From positions 13,640,001 to 13,704,000 of the forward strand of contig CM082577.2 in assembly GCA_040954595.2 (NCBI GenBank): DNA of 64,000 nucleotides, in the 5' to 3' direction. The position numbers and the translations under genes are program-made. The notes under the pieces were generated by a model. It was not told where the DNA came from. It did not search any database and saw only the letters and a list, made by a program, of their open reading frames with translations. Position 1 is the stretch's first letter; each line of letters begins with the position of its first letter. Positions 1 through 11,350 of this stretch are shown here, in pieces. The DNA comes from Balanoglossus misakiensis. Its lineage: Eukaryota; Hemichordata.

Positions 1-1001
1 CAGCTTGGCAAAAGTAGTGAACGGCAACTCTTCTTTGGCAACGAAATATGCAATATTGAATAGTTTTGTCATTTTATTTCTCATGTTCACTTCCATATTT
101 GTAAAGCAGGTTTTTCAGACAAATTAAGACCCCCCTGCCACTGCCACTGATGTTTGTACTGATGTCCCCCCATGCCGGTTGACGTGTCACCAGAAGAATT
201 CTATAATTACGCTGTACAGAAGTTGCCGGTGAGCTGTCTGATGTCGAGCAACTGTCAAGTGATGTGATAGACAGTCAATTTCATTTCCTAAGTGATCTAA
301 TTCATGACAGCCATGCTGTACACAAGTTCACCGAGACTGTTTGTATACATCTAAGAAATGTCCGCAAGCTCAATGTGAACAGACTGCATGGTTATATTTT
401 CTGACGGATGTTCATTAAGCCAATTAATTTGCAGTGTAGGCTTTCATGATTGTTACTTCATCCTGGCAAGAGTTGAATGTGCTCGGGGTAGACCATATGT
501 AATAATTTGCCTTGGTCGTTCAAATATATGCCCATTATCACTGTAGAGAGGAGACAACTAAGATCATGGATTCCTTGAAAAACTGCACTCAACTATGACT
601 AAGGACACCACAATTGACATTGCAAAAACTTCTGTAGAGCAAGGCAAATGTGCAGAGTGGTATGAATAAGCGGCTGGAAGATTCTCTATTTTCCGTGATG
701 TCTTCGCTTAAGTGGAAACCATTTTCAAACATCCTGGCAAGCCACATGCAGCTACAAAGTTGAGATCCCATCTCTTAGACCCTAAATCAGGTTTCTCCAA
801 TAAAATTGGGTCGTTCACATGCAAAATATGCCAAGCTTGCATTAGAACATGAAATCACAGGTACACATCAGAACGTCAGACTTACAAATGTTGTCGTTCA
901 TGAACATTTAGCATACCTTCCTGCATCACCGAATGCTGTTGGTCAGTGTTGTACTGCCTATGATGGGATGATATAACATGCCGAGAGACAAGGCCATTCT
1001 G
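1..1001. other. Non-coding or unrecognised stretch
   Basis: No supported gene. Short open stretches exist on the plus strand (for example about 230-405), but they are interrupted by stops and match no family I recognise. The stretch just before 1002 leads into a promoter-like cluster, so part of it may be upstream regulatory DNA. Confidence 0.4.
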
Positions 1002-1044
1002 ATTGGATGATTTGAAATTATGCAAATGAGATGGGTTTATAAAA
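1002..1044 (+). promoter_or_regulatory. CCAAT/octamer/TATA promoter
   Basis: Three classic polymerase II elements stand in order and at sensible spacing: an inverted CCAAT box (ATTGG, 1002-1006), an octamer ATGCAAAT (1020-1027) and TATAAAA (1038-1044). An ATG in good Kozak context (gccATGG) follows 55 bp after the TATA box at 1099. The cluster is direct sequence evidence; activity is inferred. Confidence 0.6.
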
Positions 1045-1098
1045 GAGATCAGGGCCACTCGGGAGCCTCATTTGAGCTCTGACTGTCAAGCAGTAGCC

Positions 1099-1356
1099 AT
1101 GGCTACTCCTGATGTATCACCAAGACTGTGCCATCGGGGGTGGCGCAAATGCTACTCTGTAAGGGCCAGCATGCCGTATTTCTTCAATGTAAAGACAGAT
1201 GAAAGTCACTGGACAGCGCCAGATGTTCCTGTACATGCAGTCACTACCCCTGGGAGTCCCAGCCCACCTGAGCCTACCCAGGAACCACCAGCAACGCCCA
1301 CCCTCTTTGATTCCCAGATCACAGAGGTCACATTGAGCCAAACCATCAACTCCTAA
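1099..1356 (+). CDS. Short PCIF1-like WW-domain protein
   Basis: An 85-residue frame starts at the Kozak-type ATG 55 bp downstream of a TATA box. Residues about 14-38 look like a WW domain of the PCIF1 type. A Gly-Trp pair is followed by an aromatic run (PYFFN, with the first variable Tyr replaced by Phe) and a closing W-x-x-P. WW domains bind proline-rich or phosphorylated peptides; PCIF1 uses its WW domain on the phosphorylated RNA polymerase II tail and carries a cap-adjacent m6A methyltransferase domain. The rest of this frame is a Pro/Thr/Ser-rich linker ending at TAA 1354-1356, and no methyltransferase is visible. It is therefore a truncated or frameshifted PCIF1-like gene, a transposon-borne WW protein, or the first exon of a longer gene. 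The WW call is fairly secure; the family assignment is inference. Confidence 0.5.
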   Translation: MATPDVSPRLCHRGWRKCYSVRASMPYFFNVKTDESHWTAPDVPVHAVTTPGSPSPPEPTQEPPATPTLFDSQITEVTLSQTINS

Positions 1357-1639
1357 CACGTCAACAAAGACGCCAATGGCCTGTTTTGTTTTCTACTGCG
1401 ACAATCGGAAATGTCTTCTATGCTTGTGAGCGTCAAGTAAGTACAAGGGGTATATATCTATGTTGGAATTTGCGGGTTCTTTAAGCCGACGACAGGGCAG
1501 CTGATACGAACCTAGAAGGGGAATTAACCAGAGACTGGATGAGTGGAGTTGATTGAAATATATCATGGCGAGTGTGGGCGACGATGCCATCAAGACACTG
1601 ACATGTAGCTAAAGTTCCTCGATTGCATTTTTATTGCAG

Positions 1640-1776
1640 AGTATGTGCCACCCTCTTGTCCAAATGATTGGGATAGGAAAGTAGCTCGGAAGGTACTGGA
1701 ATGCATTTATGCCAAATGTTTTTTGACAGAAGTGGACCACATCATGCTACCGCCAATCTGTAGACAGAGACTCTAA
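1640..1776 (+). CDS. Possible downstream exon after the WW ORF
   Basis: A pyrimidine-rich acceptor (tttttattgcag, ending 1639) precedes a 45-codon frame to TAA at 1774-1776. Its composition is protein-like, with Cys, Trp and charged residues (for example NDWDRKVARKVLE). A donor-like GTAAGT follows position 1432, but its phase in the WW frame does not match this exon, so one frameshift or a different donor would be needed. No family recognised. It may be the decayed remainder of the preceding gene. Confidence 0.25.
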
Positions 1777-2099
1777 CTCAGAGAAGGAACTTGAGCTCAT
1801 CTGACTTAACTTCACCTCGTCACATTTTTAGTATCAGATTAGGGAATGAAAACCACCTGTATTGTGTGTCCTCTTCAACTTTTGTGTGAATCAGTTACAT
1901 TTCTTGCATATTCAATCCATAAGAGTTTTGTTGTGGCTGTGGAAAGACGAAATAAATCAACCTAAATCTTGGAAAACATGTCATATTTGGGATACCCAGT
2001 GTGGTTCCTATAAACCGGTACTAAAACCCCAACAGGGGATAAAATTAGTAGTACTGTCATGGGTGTGGCTGGCCTTAAAAGCATTGGGGAAGAAATAGG

Positions 2100-3320
2100 G
2101 TGGGATTGACGGGACTTTATAAAAGAACGATAAAGTGAAGCATGTGAAGAAAGACAAGCCAAAAGAGAAACTGAAATTGTCACACGTAAAATAGAGTTTG
2201 AACAAAAAAACGGCATATGCAGAAAGGGAAAAAGAAAAAAGAAAAGGAAACTTCAACTTACAAAAGAAGAACCACAGGTCTTGGCCACTCCATCCACTAC
2301 TAGTAAGACTAGAAGACCGCCAAAACTGCTCGAGTTTGACGATGGAAAAAATGATATGCATGTGTATTTGATCAGGTTTGAGGTCTTTGCAATAGGCAAA
2401 GGATGGGAGGGTGTTTGGGCTATCTGCCTGAGTGAATTATTGATGGGAAAGGTACTCTCTGTATATACTAGTATGCCTAGGGAAGATGCAGTTCAATATG
2501 AAACGGTTAAAGAAGCTTTAAATGAAGAAGGGTTTAGAAGCAAATTGTGAAACATCTAAACAACAGGTAAATGAATCTGCATCACAATTTGCTGCAAGGA
2601 TGGTCAAAAACTGCTAATCCAAGATCTGATGATGAGCAATTTCTCAACACCTGTTCACCTGATCTGGCTTTATTTTTTTACATAAAAGGGCCCCTCGTAA
2701 CAATGATTATATTTACAGATAGGGATTCCAGAGATTCTTCTGTGACTAAACAGGGTCAGGGTTTAACATCTCGTGCAACTTCCCAAAGCCCTAAGGGGTC
2801 TGGAATTAAACCATCGAATGAAGCTCAGGATAGAAGGAAGGAACCAAGAAAGTGTTTTAAATGCGGTAATATATAGGGCATTTGAACGCTCAGTGCAGAT
2901 GTTCAGTAGCCAGTCGGCCAACTGTAAAATCAGCAGTAATGGAAATACAGAGTAAGGATGTTTCCACCAAGCAATCAGATTCTCCAATAAATCTCAGGTA
3001 TCAGCAATGTGTAGTTCCTAAACAGGGAAGACCTGCATGTTTAAAGGATAGGGATAAGGTAATGTTGGACTGTGGTCATGAGTTGCTAATAAAAATTGTT
3101 GCCAGAATCTCACGTTCTAATCCTGATATACATAGTACTAATGCAGTTGTTGAGGGTTTACTGAATGATAAGAAAATACACGTCCTGAGAGACAGTGGAT
3201 GTAGTAAAAGGGGTAATTGTTAAATAGTTTGGTAAATTCTACACAGCTTACAGGGGAGGTCAGTACTTGTATAATGATAGATTGGACCTGGAGAAGAGCC
3301 CCTGTATGAAGGCAGTCTTT
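2100..3320 (+). pseudogene. Decayed Ty3/Gypsy gag (SCAN-like) and protease
   Basis: This is a broken retrotransposon gag-protease. It starts with a Lys/Glu-rich coiled-coil stretch (about 2110-2270), then a capsid of the SCAN-related Gmr1 type (2281-2550: PPKLLEFDD, then the RFEVFA, GWEGVWAICLS and VYTSM blocks). A zinc-knuckle remnant (CFKCGN, then GHLNAQC) at about 2850-2905 is interrupted by an in-frame TAG. A protease active-site remnant (VLRDSGC) lies at about 3183-3205, and further protease-like coding runs near 3245-3300. Stops and frameshifts interrupt every part, and the segment joining the capsid helices is missing. No reverse transcriptase follows. The SCAN-like assignment rests on motif order seen by eye. 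Confidence 0.6.
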
Positions 3321-3384
3321 TCTTCTGCCCCCTCTGCCATAGGGATTTGCCAGTACCTGTTGTTACGCAGGATAAGTTTTCTAT

Positions 3385-3720
3385 TGTTTTCGTGACCAGG
3401 TGTTTACGTTCGTTTATATTTGAATATTAAGACCAGGTGTGATGAATTCATTATTTTTCTTGTATAAAAGCCTGCAGGTTGCCATGTTGTAGCTGCTAGA
3501 TGAACTGGCCTGTGAGTTGTGTTCCGTTCGAACTGGCTTGAAAGCCGTGCTAGGAAGCCATGTCTAGAAGTTGTACGTGCTGTCTCATGTTGTACTGGTC
3601 TGGAAGCCATGCAGTCTACCTGTGGATTTACTCGGACTAAACGTCGGAACTGTCGCGCGGTGTCGTCGCGTCCTTCGTCCAAACTACGGAACTTTCTACG
3701 GGACATTGGACTTCATTAGT
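3385..3720 (+). repeat. LTR-like promoter module
   Basis: The block has a repeated GACCAGGTGT motif, TATAAAA at 3463-3469, and then a GC-richer leader with recurring short phrases (such as CTGG..GCC). The layout, from GACCAGGTGT to TATAAAAGCC to a leader with gttgt and ctggtctgg phrases, parallels the solo LTR at 8427-9123. That suggests a related but diverged LTR following the decayed gag at 2.1-3.3 kb. Boundaries are not resolved. Confidence 0.4.
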
Positions 3721-4390
3721 TTTCATTTCCACACCCGGGTCACACCCAAAGGTAGTTTCTCCAATTTGTGTATTTTTCAGAGTATAATATATACTTTATT
3801 ACCTTTCCATTGCATCTTAAGTTTATCATGCTCTGTTGGAAGAAGATGTAACATCCTATCCACAACTTTAGAAGTCCTGTCCCTGGCTTTCTTGTCATAA
3901 AGCAATTTATAACTGGTTTGTGATTTCCCTTACTCCATATGAGCTAATTTACCACATGTCTCTTCTAGTCTGTATTTTAGAACGAGCACATAATAGTTTA
4001 ACTTATTGCTTTATTAGTTATTATGGGAAACAGACATTACAAGCCTCTCTACAGCTTTTCCCCATTTTCCAGCCATAGATTTGTTTTCTTTATATTATGA
4101 AAATGACTATGTTGTTTTTCGTTTGTTAATCTCTATGGCATGCGTGCACAGGTCAGATGGGGCTGGGGGGGGAACATTCCAGTATTAAGTTCTCCTTTCA
4201 GTTTTACTTTCACATTTACCATTGCTTTATTTACTGCTTTGACATGTTTTAATTTTTATCTATTCAGTAGATATAGAACACAGCTCCTTCTACCTAACCA
4301 AACTAATTATAATTACTTTCTTAACTGCAATGTACATTAAACATTGTAAATCTTGTACTTATCATTTTGTTTTGAATTTCCATATTGTTT
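3721..4390. other. AT-rich non-coding stretch
   Basis: T-rich, stop-dense sequence with no supported gene or clear repeat. It ends in a possible splice acceptor (gttgtttag) near 4392. Confidence 0.4.
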
Positions 4391-4509
4391 AGGCAACAAC
4401 AGATTCAGGCGATGGTAGATCTTGGTGGGGGTGTTATGATCCGGAGAATACGCCATGATTCCATCCTAGCCGCAGCCAAGGGATCCTCCACAAAGGGGAC
4501 ACTTCAGGC

Positions 4510-4785
4510 ATGTACAAGTTAACTGTATGGGGTGATGTAACCAACTGCGAACTCACCACTGGTGATGTAATAACTGCCACAAATGTAAAAAAGGCTGCCT
4601 CATACGACAACCGCACGACATCTAACAACAATAGTGGTAACTTTGGGATTAACACTGATCTGGAAATGTCAACCGAAGAAAGGTTGTCAATTGCATGGAA
4701 AAAGCTGGCTGGTGATTGGCCAGTATATTACAGCGACCGCCACTTCACTGTGTACAAAGGGTTTACCGCACGAACACACACATAA
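4510..4785 (+). CDS. Unrecognised ORF upstream of small tandem gene
   Basis: A 91-residue open frame begins at ATG 4510; an in-frame TGA lies about 60 bp upstream. It is rich in Thr, Asn and Val in the first half (tvwgdvtnce, itatnvkkaa) and basic or aromatic toward the end. It overlaps the promoter-like region of the small gene starting at 4794 (ATTGG at 4715, TATATTA at 4724), and the paralogous copy at 12 kb does not preserve this frame. It is more likely chance or remnant coding than a real gene. Confidence 0.2.
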   Translation: MYKLTVWGDVTNCELTTGDVITATNVKKAASYDNRTTSNNNSGNFGINTDLEMSTEERLSIAWKKLAGDWPVYYSDRHFTVYKGFTARTHT

Positions 4786-4793
4786 ACTCCAAC

Positions 4794-4874
4794 ATGACTT
4801 TCATTACGAACATTCATCTGACCGCAACACGTTTCAACGAACTCTACAGGGAAATTCGAATTCGATCACTGAAG
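4794..4874 (+). CDS. Small tandem gene, copy 1, exon 1
   Basis: The exon has 27 codons from ATG 4794 and ends in phase 0 before a GTAGAT donor. An inverted CCAAT box (4715-4719) and an AT-rich TATATTA (4724-4730) lie upstream at promoter-like spacing. The end of the exon (FNELYREI) is recognisable in copy 2 near 12.2 kb (YEELFRRI). No family recognised. With exons 2 and 3 it would encode about 86 residues. The case for it being a gene is the exon-by-exon match to copy 2; copy 2 is less intact. Confidence 0.45.
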
Positions 4875-4999
4875 GTAGATTTGTTTCTAGCGATATTTTA
4901 GTAGAATACTGCTTCTTCTCTTGAGATTGACTTATTTAGATTAGGCCTAAAGTAGTTGATAAAGCGTAGATCGACTCATTTCCATTCCTCGCCATTACC

Positions 5000-5740
5000 A
5001 AATCATGACCGTATCATGTACATTATACTACAAATATGTTAACGTTGAGTTAAGAATTTTATATTTTATGAACAGTTTCGGTTGTCTAAAACTAAATGAA
5101 AAAATACTGCAGGTTTTGCTTATACCTCTTTTCCATGGAAGACCATTCAACTTTATTATAACGATATTTCACTGGATGGAAAGAAAAAAACGTGTAAGTT
5201 TGAACAAATCTAGCATACCGAAACTAGATGATTTTAATCATTATTTCCTAAATAACAGTCTTAGTAATAAAACACGTAACATGTTGTCTAGTGGGGAAAT
5301 GTATTTTGTATAAAATGTCAAAATGGTTGTTAGCTGCAATGATTGTAGTAGGTGATGCCAGGTTGACTGGTGTGTTCGCAGCCCTACATGGCCTTATGTG
5401 TCCAATCAACTTTCTGTCGTCAGCTAAGTTACGTGGTTTAACGCCGAGAAAATTTGAAAACTGCTTGGTCTCATCCCCTAAAAACACCTCTGACGCCCAA
5501 TTTTTCCTCAAAGTGATCTGCTTCCATTAAAAACCCATTGCAATAAATCCACTGAAATCACGCCATGTTTGAGCAAACATGGCAGATAAGTTTAAACACA
5601 CCTGAAATTTGGGTACCAAAGTAGATCTAAGATATGTGTTTTAAATAACACAAATTAAATTTTTCCGAACAAAACATAAATCGTCTAAATTTTCAAACAC
5701 ATTATACCTGGAAGTCCTCAAAGAGTGAACAAAGCGTAGA
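5000..5740. other. Extra intronic DNA in copy 1
   Basis: This stretch of intron 1 has no counterpart in copy 2, where the intron is much shorter. It is AT-rich, with short open frames that match nothing recognisable, and I found no clear terminal repeats. It is probably an old insertion. Confidence 0.35.
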
Positions 5741-6095
5741 TGTAGTTTCAAGTATGACACAAGTATTATGTTCTAAGTTTAGATACATGTGTTTGAGTCT
5801 AGCTGCAATGGTGGTAGGGATGGGTTGCACTGACTGAACGGCGTCCATGCGAATTTAGACAATGTCATACATCTACATCATCCATTGCAGTTATAGTGTA
5901 GTTTCAGTTAGAACATGATATAGTGTTATCTTTGTTCAAGGAATAACTTTTCTGGCTTGGCAGACTGCATCATTTTTAATATAAGTGTACAAAACTCTTC
6001 ATATTTTTCATTCATTCATTCAAGGTACCTCCATTCTCTGACACCAAACCTTGATTCAATAATGTATCACTTATCTGATTTAACTTTTATTCCAG

Positions 6096-6255
6096 ATAAC
6101 ATTTGGTCTACTGGAAGACCGTTGTGACGGTGCAGCCTTGGCAATTGCCGTTGCGGCAAAGATAAAAGGAGTGACAATGAAGCCCCACACAGAACTGGTA
6201 CTCACTGTGACAAACGAAATTTGTCACAGTGTTGACATAGCAGTGAGCTTACCTG
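6096..6255 (+). CDS. Small tandem gene, copy 1, exon 2
   Basis: The acceptor attccag precedes a phase-0 entry, and the exon has 53 codons plus one base before a GTATGT donor (phase 1). The peptide begins ITFGLLEDRCDGAALAIAV and ends SVDIAVSLP. Copy 2 (12645-12807) keeps the splice sites, the phase, the FG-LED start, the TELV block and the C-terminal SVSLP block. Two diverged copies with the same exon borders argue for a once-functional gene. Function unknown; the alanine-rich amphipathic helix is the main visible feature. Confidence 0.5.
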
Positions 6256-6517
6256 GTATGTAGGCCTACATCTCTTTCATCCTTTTACTGGTTAAAAAAG
6301 TCTGTTTATTTAGAGATAAAAACTACAGCCAATTCGACCACACCACAGAAAAGGAAACATTAATCTTTTCGTTTGGTAAGGGATTGAAAAACACGTTTCT
6401 TGTTAGTGTCAGGTAATGAAATCAGAGACATGAATGGTGGTATCTCCGATGCATTTTTATTTCGCATGTATGACACAGCAATGTTAATGAACTCACTTTT
6501 TTATTTAATTCACACAG

Positions 6518-6537
6518 AACTAAACAGAAGAAGGTGA
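6518..6537 (+). CDS. Small tandem gene, copy 1, terminal exon
   Basis: A ttcacacag acceptor is followed by a phase-1 entry, five further codons (LNRRR) and TGA. Copy 2 has the same acceptor and encodes an acidic end (YEEEGDEE) before TAG. The two C-termini differ, which suggests decay or weak constraint here. Confidence 0.35.
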
Positions 6538-6539
6538 AG

Positions 6540-8426
6540 TACGGTATGAAGATGAAGAGTGGCTGATAAGCGTCTGGGTTGAGGTAAAATTTCAATTATT
6601 TATGAAAGGAAACTTACACCCATCAAATAAAAGTGGCTATTTTTTCATGAACATCCCTAGTAGGCTATTGAGTTAATTAAAGAGTAAATGAATTAAAATT
6701 TTGCAATAACAGATCACTGTGTCAGACCAGTACATAATTAGATTACTTACAATTATTTATGTATGTATGGTGTATTTTCTCAACAATCATAACATATATA
6801 TATATGTATTTATATTTCTTCGCAGATCATAAAGAAGAGATGCCGCCGATTTTAATTTTTTTTTTGATATTTTTTATTGTATTCATTTTTTTCAGTAGAT
6901 TGTAGTATTAAATTTAGTAATTTAAATAGAAGCGTATGTTTCCGTCTCTATTTCTGACTTTGTGTGTAAGTGTGTAGTACGTGCTAAAATTTGTGGGAGT
7001 TACCGTGTGATTCCATTGTAGCCTTACAATCGCAAACTACGACATCTTTACGGCAATACTTAAAAGGTTGCCTGATAGAGAGATACAGTTCATACTGTTT
7101 TCACCGGTGCTACACCAGCCTAGATATGAAAAAATAAGTGAGAACATTTTTCGCTGGTATAATTTTTGACGGCGATGTGGGATGGTTCAGCGCCAGCGCT
7201 CCAACCCAAATATTTAGTGAGAACGCCACCCTGCGATGACTTTTGGGACCCATATGTCTTTGGTCAGTTTCTATTGTGAAGTCCATCACAAGAGCATATG
7301 GTTGGTCATAGAAAACCTCCAGTGACAATCAGTATAAATGGTAAGAAATAATAATAGGTTATCACTGGCCCCTTTTGTATAACTTTGGACCCAATTTCTT
7401 ATTATAAATTTTAATTGTTGAAACCACCAACTAACAAAATTAATTAAAAATAAATGTATATGTTTTGTAACACATATTATTAGCAAGACTACTCTTTCCC
7501 AAGTTGGAACTCAAAGAACAAAGTAAAGGAAATAATTTAAGAAATAGAGGATACCGAAACTGAAGGTGAACAAGGGAGAATTCGTACACGAAGTGGCATC
7601 AGAGAGGGCTACAACTGCTTACTCGATATTGACAATTTTAGTCCCTGTAATGTAATGATTGAATACAGCATAATACTTCTTCAATGCCAGAGAGTTACAA
7701 ACTGATTTTAGTAATCAATTTGACTGATGGATGAATGAAGAGTATATCTGGAAACAAAATAAAAAGAAAGGGAGGATTATACACAGTGGAGTGAACACTA
7801 TGATTGCCGTAAAATTTTACTATTTCCCTTCCTGTACCACGTATGTGACACGTATCTCATCTACAGACATGGTTCTTATTCAAATGAAGAACTGGAGAAT
7901 CTAGAATTGGTAGTGCAGCAGTTCGTATCAAAACTAACAGAGATTGGTAGTACACTAATAAGGTATCTGACCTTAAAACTTCAGAAAACCCCCAAATCAG
8001 CTATTTAGGGTGAGTTACTTTTCTATTTGTGTTTGTGTGTCAATTGCAAACTCTTATTCTAATCATAAACGCTTGTAGGAACACACACAATCCAGCTTAT
8101 AAATTCACTCCTTTAAAAGTGAATTGTAATATGGACTAAGGTTAAAATGTTGACCATAGATGCTATTAAAGTGACTAATCAGCCCGTTGTGGCTTGGTGT
8201 ACTGCACTAGTCACTATAATAAATATTATCTATCTATCTACCAATATCATCTTATATCATGCCAAGAAGTGATGTTGAATTTTTTTAGTCATTGTGTGGC
8301 TGAGCTACTTCAACTGTTACTTACAATTGTATCTGAATGCTGTTTCTATTTTATGGTTGTAACCATTGGATATTGCGAAAATGCATGTTACAGACAATTA
8401 GGTTAAATTTGTTTGTCTACGTAACT
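6540..8426. other. Intergenic region with short coding fragment
   Basis: Mostly AT-rich non-coding DNA, including part of the segment shared with the region after copy 2 (matching blocks near 6820-6960 and 13540-13760). Around 7862-8008 the plus strand reads a protein-like stretch (GSYSNEELENLELVVQQF, then KLQKTPKSAI) that ends in a stop. It looks like a transposon-protein remnant, but I cannot name the family. Confidence 0.35.
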
Positions 8427-9123
8427 TGTGATGAAGTTATGTTTGTTTTGTTTCATGGCCAGGTGCACCAATGTTGATTGCTTTATTTAACATATAAGCA
8501 TGACCAGGTGTTAATTAGTTTTGCTCCTATAAAAGCCACCCAGTGCCACGTTGTCGTGTGGCTCATTTGATTCTGGTCTGGTAGCTGTGCCATCGCATTG
8601 TCGTGGAGTTTGGGAGCCCACCTTATTGAGTTTGCCTGTCTACTGTGGTAGCTGAGGATTGTACACTGCCGAAGGGACTTGTGAAGTCGTGGTGGATGTT
8701 TTCGAGGACGCCGCGTGGAATTTGGGAGCCGTCCTGAGGGAGCGCGTCTTCGTGTCACTGTGGAACTGCATTTGAGGTAATACGTGGCTGTCTTTAATTG
8801 TACACTGGCGTAAAAGGGACAGAAAGGCCAGGATTGTTGTGCGTCGAGTGACTGAACTGTTTGTTAGACTTTGAACTTGTTAGAAATTTTGTTATGGTCA
8901 CCTGGTCACGCTCGAATTTACTTTGTAGGTTTGTGTAAATATTATTTAACCTATCGTGAATATTCCTCGTTTCTGCAATCAAACTAATACTGTAAATAGA
9001 CTGGTATGTTGTACCTGTGCTGTCTTTGACCATTTCTTTTGTTGTGAAACAAGCCATCCGGTCAGGTAAATTGGCCTCTCTATTATCCGCATATTTTTGG
9101 CTCGGACGGCCTGCGTCGTAACA
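8427..9123 (+). mobile_element. Solo LTR with AACT duplication
   Basis: The block starts TGTGATGAAG and ends GTAACA, and it is flanked by AACT on both sides (8423-8426 and 9124-9127), a 4-bp target duplication. TATAAAA lies at 8528-8534, followed by a GC-rich leader. A second, inverted copy lies at about 48393-49949. No internal gag-pol is attached to either copy, so this copy is a solo LTR produced by LTR-LTR recombination. It is probably Ty3/Gypsy-like given the 4-bp duplication, but the family is not certain. Confidence 0.7.
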
Positions 9124-9437
9124 AACTTAATAGAAAACAACTTTGAGAACTGTTGTTTCACTTTAGATGCATCAATATAACTCGCCTAACTTCATTTAAA
9201 GGAAACAGTCAACACACTACCTTCTTCACATCACAGATGACATTATTAAACACGGGCCTGCCCAATTCAACAATACAGTGCAATCAAATTTAGGTGCATC
9301 ATGAGGTCTGGCCAAAAGGGAAAGTTACAGCCAATGTGGCCTTAAAATGACGCTTTTAAACTGGTTTTATCCAAATAAATTACTTTTTATGGGTAAGTGC
9401 TTAGATTTCAACTGATAATTTTGTTTCTCAATTTCAG

Positions 9438-9814
9438 AACATATTCTACTGGACAATCAGCCTCATCTGAGACTAAACTGCTTCCATTACACAAGTTCCG
9501 AGTGGCTTGGAATTGTTATGCCAGCTTTCTTGACATTAACTTCGATGATGCTTTCCAGTGTACATGGCGTGTGAGGGGACCAACCACCAGTCATTATATG
9601 TGATGGAACAAGCCTTGGGATGAATAAACAGCTGCTAAAGCAGTTCACCATGGAAACTGACACAAGCAGGGAAGACTATCCAACCATGACTGGCAGTAAA
9701 CATGAAGATCATCTTTTTATAAAAAGTGCAAAAGGAAGAAAACTACTACTGCAGTACGCTGGTTCTTCAACACCACTCTCAACTGAAGACTGTGCATCAT
9801 TAAAGAAGTGGTAG
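9438..9814 (+). pseudogene. KDZ-associated cysteine-cluster protein remnant
   Basis: After a ctcaatttcag acceptor the frame reads FRVAWNCYASFL and NFDDAFQC. It then shifts frame near 9570-9600 and continues as ICDGTSLGMNKQLLKQF to a stop at 9812-9814. The order of an AW-YA-FL helix, an F-C, and then CDGT-LG is one I associate with cysteine-cluster proteins that accompany KDZ (Kyakuja-Dileera-Zisupton) transposons in invertebrates. The frameshift and loss of the second Cys pair show it is dead. The family assignment comes from memory of the motif only. Confidence 0.45.
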
Positions 9815-9929
9815 GATCTTTTATTTGTTTCTTGCTTGCATCACTTAGCCATCCCATGTATCATTACCATTTTTATTAAACTTTCTGGCCAATGCATAAC
9901 ATGCGTTGAATTTTCTTTCTTTTTCATAG

Positions 9930-10085
9930 AATGTCCACGACAACTGCAGCATACTGTCAAGGTGTAGAATGGACCGAAATTACATTCCACGGCAGGTAGA
10001 AACACCTAGCCCTATAGCTATAGGGCTACTTACCAAATTCATACGGGAGACAGCTATGTACAATAACCCAGAAGCCTATATTCGT
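9930..10085 (+). pseudogene. Probable next exon of KDZ-associated remnant
   Basis: An acceptor (tttttcatag) and a GTAAGT donor bound this piece. One frame reads MDRNYIPRQVETPSPIAIGLLTKFI, which is protein-like but not continuous from the acceptor. A 22-bp perfect palindrome sits inside it (10007-10028). It is likely a decayed exon of the same element. Confidence 0.3.
10007..10028. repeat. Perfect 22-bp palindrome
   Basis: The half-site TAGCCCTATAG is followed exactly by its reverse complement with no spacer. It lies in the coding-like remnant at 9930-10085. It could be chance, a recent foldback duplication or a binding site. Confidence 0.6.
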
Positions 10086-10859
10086 GTAAGTCTTGCTTTC
10101 ATGTCACCATCGATAACAGTTAATGGTAAAGTTCTTGTTAATGCTCAGCCGCTGAGATGTTGCAACAATTCTTCAGCAAAAAAAATGACCTACGATTTGA
10201 TGAACATTTTGTTTGATAAAGAGACCATGAGGAGCCACTCGTATAGTGGTTGAGTTTGCAATGCTGTGCCTGGAAGTGTGGCTAAGCCAGCGCTCAATGC
10301 TGCGAAGCCAAATGCCCTGAAAGGTATGTATCTGATGTGTTACTTTAATTTATCCAATGTGTTGCACCTTGAAAACTGTTAAGCTAAAATTTTCAGTTTT
10401 AGGAATTGTTCGGTGTTTATAAACATCTATGGAGTTGCTCATATAGGTGTTTCTGCAATCTTTGTAGTGTAAATTGGTAAATTCGAAACAGATTAAATTA
10501 TGAAATATTTAAATTGAGATTGGGTGTGTGCAATATTTCAGTAAGGGAAAATGTTTCAGGTATTTATTTCTGGTTTTTCTCTCCACTGATTACATATGTG
10601 GCAAACTTGTCTGCAAGAAGAGAGCGGTGGAACAACACATCAAGATGAAGATGTACCCAGAATCAAAACCTAAGTAGCGAAGTTAGTTTAGTTAAAAAAG
10701 TGAGTTTTTTTAGTTTTAGTATTTAGTTTTCGATTTTTGCTTTGAAATTTGCTTTTTTACATGTTCTTTTTATTTTAATTTTATGTGTTCTTTCATTTTT
10801 TTAATGTTTCACTGCTTCATCCATTTGGCATGACAAGAACAGAAGTGCATTGGAATGAC

Positions 10860-11350
10860 GGCTGATTTAAATATACATACATCAGAATGCTATGAAATTC
10901 CCATAGAAATTGTATAGAAAAAAAATTTCTATTCCTCTTCTATAGAAATTCCATAGAATGTTGACAGACACCTATCGCTCATCTGTAGAATTTCAATGGA
11001 GGCCTTTTTGAATATCTATAGAAATTTCTATTCCTCTTCTATAGAAATTCCATAGAATGTTGACAGACACCTATTGCTCATCTGTAGAATTTCAATGGAG
11101 GCCTTTTTGAATATCTATAGATCTCTATTGATATTCAATAGAAATCAGTGGCTCCTCGATTGAAATTCTATAGATTGCCCATTGAACTATGTCAATTTTC
11201 CATTTAATTCTATTGTTTTTCAATTGAATTTTGATGGAAAAGGGGCCAAATGTTCATAGAAGTCAACAAAATTTCAATAGATTTTCTATCTAATATCTAT
11301 TGATTTTATGAAGAAATTTCAATTGAAAAGGGATGGAAAATCTATAGAAC
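10860..11350. repeat. ATAGAAAT-rich repeat with tandem copy
   Basis: Short inverted words (ATAGAAATT, AATTTCTAT, CAATAGA) recur densely. A roughly 99-bp unit beginning AAATTTCTATTCCTC is tandemly duplicated (about 10923 and 11022) with few differences. The palindromic composition suggests a MITE-like hairpin family. I could not define termini or a target duplication. Confidence 0.5.

Noticed and set aside
2107-2120. TATAAAA near 2117 as a promoter
   Set aside because: It falls inside the coiled-coil coding remnant of the Gypsy gag and has no other promoter element nearby.
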